A DNA stretch of 64,000 nt from an uncultured Bacteroidales bacterium (GCA_902788865.1 CADALZ010000002.1:1-64000); one strand, 5' to 3'. Positions 17,482 through 28,901 are shown, counted from the stretch's first letter. A program made the numbers and translations. The notes: generated from the letters alone by a model not told the origin.

Positions 17482-18282
17482 TCAAAAAACTTTATCTCCT
17501 AAAACTTCTTCAATAAACTGGAACGATGACAAGATGTCGGCTTTCCCTGACGTGATAGCCATGCTGTGCTCAAAGTGAGCAGCTGGGCTAAAGTCTAACG
17601 TCCTCACTGTCCAATCATCATTCTCTAAAACTACCTTTCTGTCTCCTAAAGTGATCATCGGTTCGATGGCGATACACATACCTCTTTTTAATAAAGGGCC
17701 TGATCCTCGTTTCCCAAAGTTGGGCACAAATGGATCTTCGTGCATCTCTCGCCCGATGCCATGTCCAGCAAACTCTCTTACCACTCCGTAGGTATGATCT
17801 TCGCAATATTGCTGAATAGCATATCCTATATCCCCTACACGTTTGCCTTCTACGGCTTCCCCTATACCTATGTACAGGGCTTCTTTAGTTACCTTCAATA
17901 GATTTCGGACTTCTTCTGAGACCTCCCCTACACAAAACGTATAGGCAGAATCTCCACAAAAGCCATTTAGCTTTACTCCACAATCAACTGAAACAACATC
18001 TCCATCTTTCAGCACTACATCTCCTGGGACCCCATGCACCACCTGTCCGTTGACAGAAGTGCAGATTGAAGCTGGAAAAGGAATACCTCCGTATGGATTT
18101 TGGTAACCTTTAAAAGTAGGTTCAGCGCCATTATCTCTAATGAACTCATCCGCTACCTTATCTAGTTCTGCGGTGGTAACTCCCGGTTGTAAAACTTTTG
18201 CAACTTCTGCAAGCGTTTTACCAACCAAGAGATTACTCTTACGCAGCAGTTCTATTTCATCTTCAGTTTTAAGAAATATCAT
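17482..18282 (-). CDS. map: Methionine aminopeptidase, type I
   Basis: Removes the N-terminal methionine from new proteins. The 266-residue pita-bread fold shows the metal ligands in order: VDCGVKLNGFCGDSA (two Asp), EFAGHGIGREMHEDP (His) and IEPMITLG (Glu), with a last Glu near FEHSMAIT. No N-terminal zinc-finger extension, hence type Ia. Placement after secY is conserved in many bacteria. Confidence 0.98.
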   Translation of the reverse strand: MIFLKTEDEIELLRKSNLLVGKTLAEVAKVLQPGVTTAELDKVADEFIRDNGAEPTFKGYQNPYGGIPFPASICTSVNGQVVHGVPGDVVLKDGDVVSVDCGVKLNGFCGDSAYTFCVGEVSEEVRNLLKVTKEALYIGIGEAVEGKRVGDIGYAIQQYCEDHTYGVVREFAGHGIGREMHEDPFVPNFGKRGSGPLLKRGMCIAIEPMITLGDRKVVLENDDWTVRTLDFSPAAHFEHSMAITSGKADILSSFQFIEEVLGDKVF

Positions 18283-18292
18283 TCATCAAAAC

Positions 18293-19636
18293 TTAATAAG
18301 CAGCGACTCCTCCTGAGCGACCCTTAATGCGACCAGACTGCAACAAGCCGTCATAGTGGCGCATCAATAAGTGGCTCTCTACCTGCTGGAGTGTATCAAG
18401 AACCACACCTACCAGAATCAACAAAGATGTGCCGCCGAAGAACTGAGAGAACTCAGTTTGTACGCCAAACACACTTGCAAATGCTGGCATGATAGCAACG
18501 AAGGTGAGGAACAATGCTCCTGGAAGCGTGATGCGTGACATAATATCATCGATATAGTCGGCAGTAGCCTTACCAGGCTTTACACCTGGAATAAAACCAT
18601 TGTTACGCTTCATATCTTCTGCCATCTGCTGAGGATTGATAGTAATAGCAGTATAGAAATAGGTGAAGACAATACACAAAATAGCAAATACAAAGTTGTA
18701 CCAGAAACTTCTTGAGTCGGTAAACGCCTGCATAAAGCTACTTGTATTCTGCATATCCGTGAATCCAATGAGAGAAATTGGGATGAACATGATGGCCTGT
18801 GCAAAGATGATAGGCATCACATTAGCAGCATTCACTTTCAAAGGGATATATTGACGGGCACCACCTACTTGTCTGTTGCCCACAATCTTCTTGGCATACT
18901 GCACTGGCACCTTGCGAACACCCTGTACAAGCAAAATAGCCAATGCTACCACGATAAGCAAAACGATAATCTCAATAAGGAACATCACCAAACCACCTGT
19001 ACGCTCTGTCATACGAGAGATAACCTCCTGGAACAGAGCCTGAGGCAGACGGGCGATGATACCGATCATGATGATCAGAGAAATACCATTGCCTATACCC
19101 TTATCAGTAATTCTCTCACCCAACCACAAGATAAACATACTTCCTGCAGCCAAGATGATAGTAGAAGTAAACATAAACAGAGTCCAATCTAAAGAAGCAT
19201 TTAAGGAACCACCAGACTGATATCTCAGGTTAAGCAAGTATGAAGGTGCCTGCACCAACAGGATGAAGATAGTCAAATAGCGAGTGTACTGATTCAACTT
19301 TCTACGTCCGCTCTCTCCCTCGCGCTGCAACTTCTGGAAATAAGGAAGTGCAATACCCAGCAACTGGATCACGATAGAAGCAGAGATGTAAGGCATGATA
19401 CCCAATGCGAAAATAGATGCATTGGAGAAAGCACCACCAGAAAACATGTTTAACAAGGCCAAAAGACCTTCGCTGGTTTGTTGACGCAATTGTGTCAGCA
19501 TTGCAGGGTTGATACCGGGCAACACGACATAAGAACCAAAACGGTAAATTGCCACAAACAATATGGTGATGAGGATCCTTTGACGAAGATCCTCAATCTT
19601 CCATATATTCTTTAATGTTTCAATAGCTTTTCTCAT
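18293..19636 (-). CDS. secY: Preprotein translocase subunit SecY
   Basis: Channel subunit of the Sec translocon, 447 residues with about ten membrane segments. Recognisable parts are the start LKNIWKIEDLRQRI, the GIMPYISASIVIQLL helix, the cytosolic loop GERITDKGIGNGIS and the NPQQMAEDMKRNNGFIPG segment that contacts SecA or the ribosome. It lies 4 bp after rplO. Confidence 0.99.
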   Translation of the reverse strand: MRKAIETLKNIWKIEDLRQRILITILFVAIYRFGSYVVLPGINPAMLTQLRQQTSEGLLALLNMFSGGAFSNASIFALGIMPYISASIVIQLLGIALPYFQKLQREGESGRRKLNQYTRYLTIFILLVQAPSYLLNLRYQSGGSLNASLDWTLFMFTSTIILAAGSMFILWLGERITDKGIGNGISLIIMIGIIARLPQALFQEVISRMTERTGGLVMFLIEIIVLLIVVALAILLVQGVRKVPVQYAKKIVGNRQVGGARQYIPLKVNAANVMPIIFAQAIMFIPISLIGFTDMQNTSSFMQAFTDSRSFWYNFVFAILCIVFTYFYTAITINPQQMAEDMKRNNGFIPGVKPGKATADYIDDIMSRITLPGALFLTFVAIMPAFASVFGVQTEFSQFFGGTSLLILVGVVLDTLQQVESHLLMRHYDGLLQSGRIKGRSGGVAAY

Positions 19637-19640
19637 TGAT

Positions 19641-20087
19641 TTAGAGTTTTACAACTTTACCACCAGCAGCTTCAATACCTGCCTCTGCCTTCTTAGAGAA
19701 AGCATGAGCCTGAACTTCAATGGCACTGGTCAAGGCACCGTTACCCAGTATCTTCACCAGCTGCTTAGAAGAAATGAAGCCTGCTGCTACAAGTTCATTA
19801 ATACCCACAGTCTGCAAGTTCATTGTCTCAGCCAATGTCTGAATAGTATCCAAGTTGATGGCCTTGTAAGAAACACGGTTGATGTTCTTGAAACCAAACT
19901 TAGGCACACGGCGCTGAAGTGGCATCTGACCACCTTCAAAACCAATCTTCTTCTTATATCCTGAGCGTGACTTAGCACCCTTAGTACCTCTGGTTGAAGT
20001 ACCGCCCAAGCCTGAGCCTGGACCGCGGCCGACTCTCTTTCTTGAGTGAACTGAACCAGCTGCAGGTTTTAAATTACTTAAGTCCAT
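19641..20087 (-). CDS. rplO: 50S ribosomal protein L15
   Basis: uL15, 148 residues. The Gly/Arg-rich N-terminal tail ([18 protein letters not shown]) threads into 23S rRNA; the C-terminal domain is globular. Directly before secY. Confidence 0.99.
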   Translation of the reverse strand: MDLSNLKPAAGSVHSRKRVGRGPGSGLGGTSTRGTKGAKSRSGYKKKIGFEGGQMPLQRRVPKFGFKNINRVSYKAINLDTIQTLAETMNLQTVGINELVAAGFISSKQLVKILGNGALTSAIEVQAHAFSKKAEAGIEAAGGKVVKL

Positions 20088-20115
20088 ATTATAAATCTTT
20101 TAAAGTCAAACTTAA

Positions 20116-20292
20116 TTACTTAACGATGGTTACCAGGTGCTTAACCTTTTCTACCATACCACGAATAGAAGGAGTATCCTCATGCTCAACCACATGATTA
20201 AGTTTTCTCAGGCCCAGTGAATCCAGTGTTCTTCTCTGAACTGCTGGTGCACCGATTCTACTCTTTGTTTGTTTAATCTTAATAGTTGCCAT
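20116..20292 (-). CDS. rpmD: 50S ribosomal protein L30
   Basis: uL30, 58 residues, beginning MATIKIKQTKSRIG and containing LDSLGLRKLNHVVEHEDTP, the standard short bacterial form. It occupies the gap between rpsE (12 bp) and rplO (28 bp). Confidence 0.96.
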   Translation of the reverse strand: MATIKIKQTKSRIGAPAVQRRTLDSLGLRKLNHVVEHEDTPSIRGMVEKVKHLVTIVK

Positions 20293-20304
20293 ATCTGATT
20301 CTCC

Positions 20305-20823
20305 TTATCCTTTAAATACTTTTTCTAGACTGATACCTCTGTTCTGAGCCACTGTGCGTGCATCACGCATCTCACTCAGAGCAAGGATTGTGGCCTTTAC
20401 TAAGTTATGAGGGTTTGATGAACCCTTTGCCTTAGCAAGCACGTCAGTGATACCAACACTCTCGAGTACGGCACGCATAGCACCACCAGCTACCACACCA
20501 GTACCATGGGCTGCAGGCTTGATGAATACTTCTGCACCACCAAACTTAGCAGTCTGCTCGTGAGGCACTGTGCCCTTCAGAACAGGAACCTTAGTAAGGT
20601 TCTTCTTTGCAGACTCCACGCCCTTAGCAATGGCTGCAGTTACTTCGCTAGCCTTACCAAGGCCATAGCCGATAACACCATCTTCATTACCAACAACCAC
20701 TATCGCAGAAAAACTAAAGGTTCTACCACCCTTGGTTACCTTAGTAACACGATTAATGGCAACCAATCTGTCTTTAAGCTCAGTCTCACTTGAAACTCTA
20801 ACTCTATTATTTTGTACTGCCAT
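20305..20823 (-). CDS. rpsE: 30S ribosomal protein S5
   Basis: uS5, 172 residues, important for translational fidelity and mRNA unwinding at the entry channel. The N-terminal double-stranded RNA-binding part has [21 protein letters not shown] and the C-terminal part has [17 protein letters not shown]. Confidence 0.99.
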   Translation of the reverse strand: MAVQNNRVRVSSETELKDRLVAINRVTKVTKGGRTFSFSAIVVVGNEDGVIGYGLGKASEVTAAIAKGVESAKKNLTKVPVLKGTVPHEQTAKFGGAEVFIKPAAHGTGVVAGGAMRAVLESVGITDVLAKAKGSSNPHNLVKATILALSEMRDARTVAQNRGISLEKVFKG

Positions 20824-20828
20824 AATGA

Positions 20829-21173
20829 TTAAAATTTAAGTCCACCGTTACGAGCAGCATCAGCCACTTCTTTTACTCTCCCATGATACAGATAACCATT
20901 ACGGTCGAAAACTACAGAGGTGATACCTGCTTCCTGTGCTTTCTTTGCAATCAGTTCACCTACCTTGGCAGCCTGCTCTTTCTTAGGCATCTTCTCTGTC
21001 ATACCCAGAGAAGAAGCTGCAGCTAAAGTAGTGCCGCTCAAGTCATCGATCAACTGAACATAAATCTGCTTATTGCTTCTAAATACAGTCATACGTGGGC
21101 GACCTGCTGTTCCAGAGATTCTTCTACGTATTCTGTGTTTAATCTTAATTCGTCTTTCTATTTTTGTTGTCAT
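20829..21173 (-). CDS. rplR: 50S ribosomal protein L18
   Basis: uL18, 114 residues, binds 5S rRNA in the central protuberance. Blocks [20 protein letters not shown] and [20 protein letters not shown] are typical. Gap of 5 bp to rpsE. Confidence 0.99.
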   Translation of the reverse strand: MTTKIERRIKIKHRIRRRISGTAGRPRMTVFRSNKQIYVQLIDDLSGTTLAAASSLGMTEKMPKKEQAAKVGELIAKKAQEAGITSVVFDRNGYLYHGRVKEVADAARNGGLKF

Positions 21174-21192
21174 AATACTATCATTTTAAAGA

Positions 21193-21762
21193 TTATTTTG
21201 CACCAGCTGCTTTACCAGACTTTCTGCGAATAACTTCGCCAACAAACAATACACCCTTACCCTTATATGGCTCAGGCATACGGAAAGAACGTATCTTTGA
21301 GCAGATTTGACCAAGCAACTGCTTGTCGCAAGACTCCAACATGATGCGTGGATTCTTATTTCTCTCAGACTTAGTCTCCACTTTCACCTCAGGAGGCAAC
21401 TGAATGAAGATGCTATGAGTATAACCCAGCACCAGTTCAAGCAGGTTTCCCTGATTATTTGCACGATAACCAACTCCCACAAGTTCCAGCTCAGCCTTAT
21501 AGCCTTCTGAAACACCAACTACCATGTTGTGTACCAAAGCACGATACAGGCCATGATATGCATGACGCTGCTTTGGATCATCGGCCATCATCTCGTTATT
21601 CTCCTCGAAAACGATATGGCCGTCTTCCATAGATACATTGATAGCAGGGTTGATCTGCTGACATAACTCACCCTTAGGGCCTTTAACGGTAATCACGTTA
21701 TCTTTATAATCCACTGAAACACCAGCGGGAATAACAACGGGTAATTTTCCTATTCTTGACAT
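21193..21762 (-). CDS. rplF: 50S ribosomal protein L6
   Basis: uL6, 189 residues, two L6 domains near the sarcin-ricin loop and the L7/L12 stalk base. It begins MSRIGKLPVVIPAGVSV; the C-terminal MPEPYKGKGV segment is the conserved rRNA-contacting loop. Confidence 0.99.
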   Translation of the reverse strand: MSRIGKLPVVIPAGVSVDYKDNVITVKGPKGELCQQINPAINVSMEDGHIVFEENNEMMADDPKQRHAYHGLYRALVHNMVVGVSEGYKAELELVGVGYRANNQGNLLELVLGYTHSIFIQLPPEVKVETKSERNKNPRIMLESCDKQLLGQICSKIRSFRMPEPYKGKGVLFVGEVIRRKSGKAAGAK

Positions 21763-21777
21763 TGCTAATCCTCCAAA

Positions 21778-22173
21778 TTAATAAACATAACATAATACCT
21801 CACCACCGATCTTCAGCTCTGCAGCTTCCTTATCAGTCATTACACCCTTGGAAGTAGATATTATAGCAATACCTAAACCATTGATAACCCTAGGCATGTC
21901 TTTATAGCCAGTGTACTTACGCAGACCTGGAGAAGAAACTCTCGTCAGGCTCTTGATTGCGTTTACCTTGTTTACTGGATCATACTTCAAGGCAACCTTG
22001 ATAGTGCCCTGTGGACCATCATCTACAAACTTGTAATTAAGAATGTAGCCTTTCTCAAAAAGGATCTTTGTGATCTCTTTCTTCAAATTTGAAGCAGGAA
22101 CTTCTACTACTCTGTGCTTAGCCTGAATAGCATTGCGAAGTCTTGTCAAATAATCTGCAATTGGATCTGTCAT
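21778..22173 (-). CDS. rpsH: 30S ribosomal protein S8
   Basis: uS8, 131 residues, a primary 16S rRNA binder. It begins MTDPIADYLTRLRNA; the C-terminal RNA-binding block GIAIISTSKGVMTDKEA is intact. In E. coli S8 is the spc operon repressor; I see no equivalent site. Confidence 0.99.
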   Translation of the reverse strand: MTDPIADYLTRLRNAIQAKHRVVEVPASNLKKEITKILFEKGYILNYKFVDDGPQGTIKVALKYDPVNKVNAIKSLTRVSSPGLRKYTGYKDMPRVINGLGIAIISTSKGVMTDKEAAELKIGGEVLCYVY

Positions 22174-22227
22174 ATAAATAATAAATTAAATTAATCAGGA
22201 CTACCCTGACAATATTTAAAACTAAAA

Positions 22228-22527
22228 TTACCAGCTTGCCTTCTTAACTCCAGGGATCAGACCATTGGAAGCCATCTCACGGAATTGAATTCTTGAAATG
22301 CCGAACTGACGCATATATCCTCTTGGACGGCCAGTAAGCTTGCAACGATTGTGAAGACGGATAGGGTTGGCATTCTTTGGAATGGCCTGCAACTTCTGTG
22401 CAGCCTCAAAAGCCTCTGCAGGCTCGCCCTTTCTTACTATCTCCTTCAGAGCAGCTCTTTTCTCAGCATATCTGGCGATTAACTTAGCGCGACGTACTTC
22501 ACGCGCTTTCATTGATTCTTTTGCCAT
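22228..22527 (-). CDS. rpsN: 30S ribosomal protein S14
   Basis: uS14, 99 residues, the long zinc-free form: the C-terminal block [15 protein letters not shown] has one cysteine and not the CxxC pairs of the short form. Located between rplE and rpsH as usual. Confidence 0.98.
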   Translation of the reverse strand: MAKESMKAREVRRAKLIARYAEKRAALKEIVRKGEPAEAFEAAQKLQAIPKNANPIRLHNRCKLTGRPRGYMRQFGISRIQFREMASNGLIPGVKKASW

Positions 22528-22532
22528 ATCTC

Positions 22533-23090
22533 TTAGTTGTTTTTAGCGTTCTTAAATGGTAAGCCGAACTCCTTAAGCAGAGCGTAACCTTCCTCGTCAG
22601 TCTTTGCAGAAGTTACGAAAGTGATATTCATACCCAGGATGTGGCTGATGCTATCAACATTGATCTCTGGGAAGATAATCTGCTCTTCGATACCGAGAGT
22701 ATAGTTACCACGACCATCAAACTTGCTTTCAATACCCTTGAAGTCACGGATACGAGGCAGAGCCACGCGAACGAGGCGCTCCAGGAATTCGTACATTCTT
22801 TCACGACGCAATGTCACCATCACTCCGATAGGCATTTGCTTACGCAACTTGAACTGGGCAACGTCTTTCTTAGAAATAGTTGCAACGGCCTTCTGACCAG
22901 TAATGGCAGTCAGCTGTTCAATAGCTTCATCAATAATCTTCTTATCAGCAACGGCGATACCTAAGCCCTGATTGACAACAATCTTCTTAAGTACAGGCAC
23001 CTGCATAGAAGAAGTGTATTGGAACTGAGCCTTCAACGCAGGAGCGATGCGCTCATTGTATTCTTTCTTAAGACTTGCAGTATTACTCAT
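22533..23090 (-). CDS. rplE: 50S ribosomal protein L5
   Basis: uL5, 185 residues, binds 5S rRNA and bridges to S13. Typical segments are [16 protein letters not shown] and [16 protein letters not shown]. Its ATG overlaps the rplX stop (TAATG), so the two are translationally coupled. Confidence 0.99.
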   Translation of the reverse strand: MSNTASLKKEYNERIAPALKAQFQYTSSMQVPVLKKIVVNQGLGIAVADKKIIDEAIEQLTAITGQKAVATISKKDVAQFKLRKQMPIGVMVTLRRERMYEFLERLVRVALPRIRDFKGIESKFDGRGNYTLGIEEQIIFPEINVDSISHILGMNITFVTSAKTDEEGYALLKEFGLPFKNAKNN

Positions 23091-23410
23091 TACTTAATCT
23101 CCTCTCCTGATTTTTTAGCATAACGTACTAATTTGCCATTCTCACCAATTCTACGACCTATACGGGTAGGCTTACCTGTCTTAGGATCAACCACGTTCAG
23201 ATTAGAGATGTGTATTGGAGCTTCCTGCTTTACAATACCACCCTGTGGGTTCTTAGCACTTGGCTTAGTGCTCTTAGAAACCATGTTCACACCCTCAACG
23301 ATGGCGCGCTGCTTCTCTACGAGCACCTTCAAAACGCGACCAGTCTTGCCTTTATCCTCACCGGCATTCACATAGACTGTGTCATTCTTTTTGATATGTA
23401 ATTTACTCAT
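23090..23410 (-). CDS. rplX: 50S ribosomal protein L24
   Basis: uL24, 106 residues, a KOW-domain protein that starts 50S assembly. The KOW motif is seen in [16 protein letters not shown], followed by [14 protein letters not shown]. Confidence 0.99.
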   Translation of the reverse strand: MSKLHIKKNDTVYVNAGEDKGKTGRVLKVLVEKQRAIVEGVNMVSKSTKPSAKNPQGGIVKQEAPIHISNLNVVDPKTGKPTRIGRRIGENGKLVRYAKKSGEEIK

Positions 23411-23429
23411 TTCTTAAAACTTTAAAAGA

Positions 23430-23795
23430 TTAAAGTACTTCAGGAGCGAGTGACACAACTTTCATGTTTGCTGCACGTAACTCACGAGCAACTGGGCCAA
23501 AGATACGGCTACCTCTCAACTCACCTGCATTGTTCAGCAGAACGCATGCATTATCATCAAAACGGATATAGGAGCCATCTGCACGACGCACTTCCTTCTT
23601 TGTACGAACAATCAAAGCCTTAGACACTGCACCTTTTTTCAAGTCACTTGATGGGAGGACGTTCTGCACAGCCACCACGATGATGTCACCAAGTGAAGCA
23701 TAACGGCGACCAGTACTACCGAGTACACGGATGCAGATAGCATCCTTAGCACCACTGTTGTCGCATACTGTAAGTTTGGATTCTACTTGTATCAT
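23430..23795 (-). CDS. rplN: 50S ribosomal protein L14
   Basis: uL14, 121 residues, at the subunit interface. It begins [17 protein letters not shown] and contains [19 protein letters not shown]. In E. coli this gene starts the spc operon; here the gap to rpsQ is 2 bp, so no promoter fits between them. Confidence 0.99.
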   Translation of the reverse strand: MIQVESKLTVCDNSGAKDAICIRVLGSTGRRYASLGDIIVVAVQNVLPSSDLKKGAVSKALIVRTKKEVRRADGSYIRFDDNACVLLNNAGELRGSRIFGPVARELRAANMKVVSLAPEVL

Positions 23796-23797
23796 AA

Positions 23798-24055
23798 TTA
23801 CTTAGCTTTTTCAATTATTTCTACTACTCTCCATCTCTTAGTCTTGCTCAGCGGACGAGTTTCCATGATGCGTACAGTATCGCCAACATTACACTCATTC
23901 TTTTCATCATGAGCATGGTATTTCTTTGTCTTCTTGACAAACTTACCATATAAAGGGTGCTTCTCCTTAAATGTAGCAGCAACTACGACAGACTTGTCCA
24001 TCTTATTGCTGATAACAACACCAGATCTTTCTTTTCTTAAATTTCTTTCTTCCAT
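23798..24055 (-). CDS. rpsQ: 30S ribosomal protein S17
   Basis: uS17, an 85-residue OB-fold primary assembly protein. ATG 24055 ([12 protein letters not shown]) matches the usual N-terminus. ATG 24067, which overlaps the rpmC stop as TAATG, would add four residues and could be used for coupling. Confidence 0.97.
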   Translation of the reverse strand: MEERNLRKERSGVVISNKMDKSVVVAATFKEKHPLYGKFVKKTKKYHAHDEKNECNVGDTVRIMETRPLSKTKRWRVVEIIEKAK

Positions 24056-24066
24056 GGAGCTGATCA

Positions 24067-24261
24067 TTATTTGTTAAGTTCTCTTTCGCGCAATACGGTC
24101 TTCATACGCGCAATAGTCCTGCGTAATTTTTTGATTTCAGCAGGATTTTCTAACGGAGAAATAGAGTGATTCAACAGCATCTGATGATAATTAGCAACCT
24201 CAGCCTCTATTCTCTCTACCAAGTCATTGGTAGTCATTTCTTTAATTTCTGCTATCTTCAT
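24067..24261 (-). CDS. rpmC: 50S ribosomal protein L29
   Basis: uL29, 64 residues, two-helix protein at the tunnel exit that contacts SRP and trigger factor. It ends with the conserved [18 protein letters not shown] helix. Confidence 0.98.
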   Translation of the reverse strand: MKIAEIKEMTTNDLVERIEAEVANYHQMLLNHSISPLENPAEIKKLRRTIARMKTVLRERELNK

Positions 24262-24273
24262 AACTCTTACGCA

Positions 24274-24705
24274 TTATTGATTTTGAATATCGTAATCACG
24301 TCTTACTACAAACTTAGTTGTAATAGGGAACTTCTGAGCAGCTAAGCGCAAAGCTTCTTTAGCAACATCAAAAGGAACACCCTCAATCTCGATCAGAATG
24401 CGACCTGGATATACTGGGCATACCCATCCTGCAGGATCACCCTTACCTTTACCCATACGCACGTCAGCAGGCTTGCGAGTAATAGGTTTGTCAGGGAAAA
24501 TGCGGAGCCATACCTGACCTTCACGCTGCATATAACGGGTCACAGCGATACGGGCAGCCTCAATCTGCTGTGCAGTGATCCATTTTGGCTCCAAAGCCTT
24601 AATACCGAATGAGCCGAAAGCCAAAGTAGTGCCTCTGTAGGCATTACCTCTTCTGCCGCGGCCGTCTTGCGGTCTTCTGTATCTAGTCCTTTTCGGTTGT
24701 AACAT
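24274..24705 (-). CDS. rplP: 50S ribosomal protein L16
   Basis: uL16, 143 residues, reaches the A-site tRNA elbow and peptidyl transferase region. Conserved blocks are [15 protein letters not shown] and [13 protein letters not shown]. Confidence 0.99.
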   Translation of the reverse strand: MLQPKRTRYRRPQDGRGRRGNAYRGTTLAFGSFGIKALEPKWITAQQIEAARIAVTRYMQREGQVWLRIFPDKPITRKPADVRMGKGKGDPAGWVCPVYPGRILIEIEGVPFDVAKEALRLAAQKFPITTKFVVRRDYDIQNQ

Positions 24706-24726
24706 AATTCCTAAAAATCAAATCAG

Positions 24727-25452
24727 TTAACGATTATTTTTCTTTCTTTTGAAGTTCTTGCCACCATTAGCATTACCTGGACGGCCACCTTCCTTAGTCT
24801 GGCTGAAGTTTGGAGCCAAATCACGCTTCTCATATACCTCACCACGGCAAATCCAAACCTTCACACCCTGAACACCTACCTTAGTATGTGCATCACACTG
24901 GCAGTAGTCAATGTCTGCACGGAAAGTATGCAATGGGGTTCTTCCTTCTTTATACATTTCTGAACGAGCCATTTCAGCACCATTCAGACGACCAGAGATC
25001 TGTACCTTAATGCCCTCAGCACCCATGCGCATGGTATTAGCGATGGCCATCTTGATGGCACGACGATATGCGATCTTGCCCTCTACCTGACGAGCGATGT
25101 TGTTGGCAACAATCACTGCATCGAGTTCAGGGCGCTTAATCTCAAAGATATTGATCTGAATATCCTTATCTGTGATTTTCTTCAATTCTTCCTTCAACTT
25201 GTCAACATCCTGACCACCTTTACCGATAACCACGCCTGGACGTGCAGTGCAAATAGTGATAGTAACAAGTTTCAGAGTACGCTCGATTACGATTCTTGAA
25301 ACGCTGGCCTTAGCAAGACGAACGTTCAGATACTTACGGAGTTTGCTGTCTTCCAACAGAGAATCTCCGAAGTTCTTACCACCGTACCAATTGGAATCCC
25401 AACCTCTTACGATTCCTAAACGATTGCTAATTGGATTAACTTTCTGTCCCAT
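24727..25452 (-). CDS. rpsC: 30S ribosomal protein S3
   Basis: uS3, 241 residues, lines the mRNA entry channel. The KH domain shows [19 protein letters not shown]; the C-terminal domain has [14 protein letters not shown]. The Bacteroidetes form ends in an Asn/Lys-rich tail. Confidence 0.99.
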   Translation of the reverse strand: MGQKVNPISNRLGIVRGWDSNWYGGKNFGDSLLEDSKLRKYLNVRLAKASVSRIVIERTLKLVTITICTARPGVVIGKGGQDVDKLKEELKKITDKDIQINIFEIKRPELDAVIVANNIARQVEGKIAYRRAIKMAIANTMRMGAEGIKVQISGRLNGAEMARSEMYKEGRTPLHTFRADIDYCQCDAHTKVGVQGVKVWICRGEVYEKRDLAPNFSQTKEGGRPGNANGGKNFKRKKNNR

Positions 25453-25457
25453 CTTAC

Positions 25458-25868
25458 TTAATTTTGATCTTCGTTATTATTCTTAGCGCCAACGAACAAA
25501 GTCACGTGATTAGAACGCTTGCGGATTCTATATCCTCTACCTCGTGGAGCTGGTCTCATTCTCTTGAGTGTAGCGCCACCGTCAACATATACTTCCGTAA
25601 CAAACAACTCACCATTCTCTGCCTTGCGTTCGTTCTTAGTCTCCCAATTGGCAATAGCAGAGCGCAGCAACTTCTCAACTCTTGCAGCAGGTGCCTTTGA
25701 AGAGAATCTCAAGACACCCAGTGCTCTGTTCACCTCCATACCGCGGATCATGTCCACTACGAGGCGCATCTTTCTTGGGGAAGTAGGAACATCTTGCAAT
25801 TTTGCAAAATACATGGTCTTTTTGGCTTCTTTTCTTTTCTCAGCCGCTAATTTCTTTCTTGCTCCCAT
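25458..25868 (-). CDS. rplV: 50S ribosomal protein L22
   Basis: uL22, 136 residues; its beta-hairpin (near [19 protein letters not shown]) lines the exit tunnel where arrest peptides and macrolides act. Gap of 5 bp to rpsC. Confidence 0.99.
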   Translation of the reverse strand: MGARKKLAAEKRKEAKKTMYFAKLQDVPTSPRKMRLVVDMIRGMEVNRALGVLRFSSKAPAARVEKLLRSAIANWETKNERKAENGELFVTEVYVDGGATLKRMRPAPRGRGYRIRKRSNHVTLFVGAKNNNEDQN

Positions 25869-25902
25869 TATATTATTACTTTTATTATTCTAGTGAATCC
25901 CT

Positions 25903-26169
25903 TTATTTACGGTTACCTGAATGACCCTTGAAGGTACGTGTAGGTGCAAACTCACCCAACTTGTGGCCTACCATGTTCTCAGTAACATAAACAGGAATAA
26001 ATTTATTACCGTTGTGAACTGCAATTGTATGCCCAACAAAATCAGGCGAAATCATTGAAGCTCTGGCCCAAGTCTTTACAACATCCTTCTTGCCAGACTC
26101 ATTCATGGCAAGCACTTTCTTCTCAAGCTTAACGTTGATATACGGACCTTTTTTTAATGAACGACTCAT
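25903..26169 (-). CDS. rpsS: 30S ribosomal protein S19
   Basis: uS19, 88 residues, in the 30S head with S13. It begins [15 protein letters not shown] and has [18 protein letters not shown] and [15 protein letters not shown]. Confidence 0.99.
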   Translation of the reverse strand: MSRSLKKGPYINVKLEKKVLAMNESGKKDVVKTWARASMISPDFVGHTIAVHNGNKFIPVYVTENMVGHKLGEFAPTRTFKGHSGNRK

Positions 26170-26190
26170 AATTTACTCAATTTTATCAGG

Positions 26191-27015
26191 TTACTTCTTT
26201 CTTCTCTCAATAATATACTTATTAGACTGCTTCTTTGGAGCTCTAGTCTTCAAGCCCTTAGAGTAAAGACCCTTACGAGAGCGTGGATGACCACCTGAAG
26301 CACGTCCTTCACCACCACCCATTGGGTGATCTACTGGGTTCATAACGACACCACGGTTGTGAGGACGACGTCCTAACCAACGAGAACGTCCTGCCTTACC
26401 TGAGCTTTCCAGACCATGATCTGAATTGCCCACGCTACCGATAGTAGCCTTGCAAGAAGACAGGATCTTACGAAGTTCTCCTGAAGGCAACTTAATCACG
26501 CAGTAGCTACCTTCTCTCGAAGTGAGCTGTGCGAAGTTACCAGCTGAGCGAACCAATGCAGCACCCTGACCTGGGCGCAACTCAATGTTGTGAATCACAG
26601 TACCCACAGGGATATTCTGCAATGGGAGTGCATTGCCTACTTCAGGAGCAGCCTCTGCACCTGACATCAGCGTAGCACCAACTTGCAATCCATTGGGAGC
26701 AATAATGTATCTCTTCTCACCATCAGCGTAGAACAACAAAGCGATACGAGCCGAACGGTTTGGATCGTATTCAATTGTCTTTACCACTGCTGGTACACCA
26801 TCTTTATTTCTCTTGAAGTCGATAATACGGTAAGCTCTCTTATGACCGCCACCAATGTAGCGCACTGTCATCTTACCCTGATTGTTGCGACCACCAGTTG
26901 ACTTCTTACCAACTACAAGAGATTTTTCTGGTACTCGTGCAGTAACTTCTTCGAAAGTACCAATAATCTTATGTCTCTGCCCTGGTGTTGTGGGCTTAAA
27001 TTTACGTACTGCCAT
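26191..27015 (-). CDS. rplB: 50S ribosomal protein L2
   Basis: uL2, 274 residues, essential for subunit association and close to the peptidyl transferase centre. The SH3-like region has [17 protein letters not shown], and the functionally important histidine lies in [17 protein letters not shown]. Confidence 0.99.
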   Translation of the reverse strand: MAVRKFKPTTPGQRHKIIGTFEEVTARVPEKSLVVGKKSTGGRNNQGKMTVRYIGGGHKRAYRIIDFKRNKDGVPAVVKTIEYDPNRSARIALLFYADGEKRYIIAPNGLQVGATLMSGAEAAPEVGNALPLQNIPVGTVIHNIELRPGQGAALVRSAGNFAQLTSREGSYCVIKLPSGELRKILSSCKATIGSVGNSDHGLESSGKAGRSRWLGRRPHNRGVVMNPVDHPMGGGEGRASGGHPRSRKGLYSKGLKTRAPKKQSNKYIIERRKK

Positions 27016-27020
27016 TTCTA

Positions 27021-27314
27021 TTAAATATTGCTATAAAAATCAATAGTCTCACCTTCCTTCAGCGTAACGATAGCCTTCTTAAATCTGTTGGTGCGTCCGC
27101 TGATGATACCACTTCTCGTGTAACGTGACTTCTGCTTGCCATCGTAGTTCATGGTGTTCACGCTTTCTACGTTGACTTTGTACAGTGCCTCAACTTCCTT
27201 CTTAATATCAAGTTTAGAAGCTTCTGGACGAACAATAAAACCGAAACGATTACTCATCTTATCGGTTGCAGCTGTCATCTTTTCTGTAACTAACGGTTTA
27301 ATAATATATGCCAT
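27021..27314 (-). CDS. rplW: 50S ribosomal protein L23
   Basis: uL23, 97 residues, docking site for SRP and trigger factor at the tunnel exit. Motifs are [18 protein letters not shown] and [17 protein letters not shown]. Confidence 0.99.
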   Translation of the reverse strand: MAYIIKPLVTEKMTAATDKMSNRFGFIVRPEASKLDIKKEVEALYKVNVESVNTMNYDGKQKSRYTRSGIISGRTNRFKKAIVTLKEGETIDFYSNI

Positions 27315-27332
27315 TATTCAAGCCTCCTTTAA

Positions 27333-27959
27333 TTAAACTAAAGCACTGTTTACTGCAGAGAGTGACTTTTCTGTAAATACAAGCACCCCAGCATTCAATA
27401 CATTGTATGTATTCAAAGCTGAGACTGTCTCTACATTTGCACGCTGCAAGTTACGAGCTGACAAATATACATTTTTATTAGCTTCTGGTAAAATTAAAAG
27501 TAATTTTTTATCAGAAACTTTAAGATTATTTAAGAGTGCAACGAATTCTTTGGTCTTTGGAGCCTCGAAATTGAAATCTTCAACTACCAAAATAGCGTTG
27601 TTCTGAGCCTTGTATGAGAGGGCTGACTTACGAGCCAAAGCCTTCTCCTTCTTATTCAGTTTGAAAGAGTAGTCTCTTGGCTTTGGACCGAACACACGGC
27701 CACCACCAATGAGAACTGGTGAGTTCAGGTCACCACGACGTGCACCACCACCACCTTTCTGACGGCCAATCTTACGAGTAGAATGGCTCACTTCACTTCT
27801 TTCCTTTGACTTATGTGTACCCTGACGACGGTTAGCCATGATGAGCTTCACGTCCATGTAGATAGCATGGTCGTTAGGTTCAATGCCAAAGATAGCATCT
27901 TCCAATGCTACTTTTCTTCCGGTGTCTTCACCTTTGATGTTATAAACGTTAACTTCCAT
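27333..27959 (-). CDS. rplD: 50S ribosomal protein L4
   Basis: uL4, 208 residues. Its long loop (near [19 protein letters not shown] and [13 protein letters not shown]) reaches the exit tunnel. In E. coli L4 represses the S10 operon through its leader. Its start abuts the rplC stop. Confidence 0.99.
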   Translation of the reverse strand: MEVNVYNIKGEDTGRKVALEDAIFGIEPNDHAIYMDVKLIMANRRQGTHKSKERSEVSHSTRKIGRQKGGGGARRGDLNSPVLIGGGRVFGPKPRDYSFKLNKKEKALARKSALSYKAQNNAILVVEDFNFEAPKTKEFVALLNNLKVSDKKLLLILPEANKNVYLSARNLQRANVETVSALNTYNVLNAGVLVFTEKSLSAVNSALV

Positions 27960-28576
27960 TATTTCTCAATTAAAACGATTGAATTTTTCCATCCTGGAAC
28001 AGAACCCTTGATCAACAGCAGGTTGTGCTCAGGAATTACTTTTAACACTCGCAGGTTCTGTACAGTCACACGCTGATTGCCCATCTGGCCACCCATGCGC
28101 ATGCCCTTGAACACCTTTGCAGGGTAAGAACAAGCACCGATGGAACCCGGCTTGCGGGCACGGTTGTGCTGTCCATGGGTAGACTGACCTACACCACCGA
28201 AGTGATGTCTCTTCACTACGCCCTGGAAACCTCTACCTTTGGAAGTACCGACAACATCAACGAACTCTGCTCCGTCGAACAGCTCTACGCTTACGGTATC
28301 ACCCAGATTCAACTCTGTCTCAAATTCTTTGAACTCGGCCAAGTGTTTCTTGGGAGTTACTCCTGCTTTCTTAAAGTGACCCATCAGAGCCTTAGTGGTA
28401 CGCTTCTCCTTTGCATCCTGGAAACCAAGCTGAATGGCTGCATAACCATCTTTCTCTACTGTCTTCACCTGAGTAACTACACAAGGACCTGCTTCGATAA
28501 CAGTGCATGGTACATTTTTACCATCGGCACTGAAAACGGATGTCATTCCGATTTTCTTTCCTAATAATCCTGGCAT
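27959..28576 (-). CDS. rplC: 50S ribosomal protein L3
   Basis: uL3, 205 residues, an early 23S assembly protein. It begins [15 protein letters not shown]; the central finger [14 protein letters not shown] that approaches the A site is intact. Confidence 0.99.
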   Translation of the reverse strand: MPGLLGKKIGMTSVFSADGKNVPCTVIEAGPCVVTQVKTVEKDGYAAIQLGFQDAKEKRTTKALMGHFKKAGVTPKKHLAEFKEFETELNLGDTVSVELFDGAEFVDVVGTSKGRGFQGVVKRHHFGGVGQSTHGQHNRARKPGSIGACSYPAKVFKGMRMGGQMGNQRVTVQNLRVLKVIPEHNLLLIKGSVPGWKNSIVLIEK

Positions 28577-28595
28577 TTCTCTAAATTTTTAAAAC

Positions 28596-28901
28596 TTACA
28601 CTTTGATTTCTACTTCCACACCGCTTGGCAACTCCAACTTCATCAGTGCATCTACGGTCTTAGCTGTAGAGCTATAGATGTCTATCAGTCTCTTGAAAGA
28701 AGAGAGCTGGAACTGCTCACGTGACTTCTTGTTCACGAAAGTTGAACGGTTCACAGTGAAGATACGCTTGTGAGTTGGCAATGGAATAGGACCGCTGACA
28801 ATGGCACCTGTAGCCTTCACTGTCTTTACGATGCGCTCAGCTGACTTGTCAACCAAGGTGTGATCGTAAGATTTCAATTTAATTCTAATTTTCTGACTCA
28901 T
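28596..28901 (-). CDS. rpsJ: 30S ribosomal protein S10
   Basis: uS10 (NusE), 101 residues, a ribosomal head protein and also the link between ribosome and NusG in antitermination. Motifs are [19 protein letters not shown] and [17 protein letters not shown]. It follows fusA across a 90-bp gap that contains a strong hairpin. Confidence 0.99.
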   Translation of the reverse strand: MSQKIRIKLKSYDHTLVDKSAERIVKTVKATGAIVSGPIPLPTHKRIFTVNRSTFVNKKSREQFQLSSFKRLIDIYSSTAKTVDALMKLELPSGVEVEIKV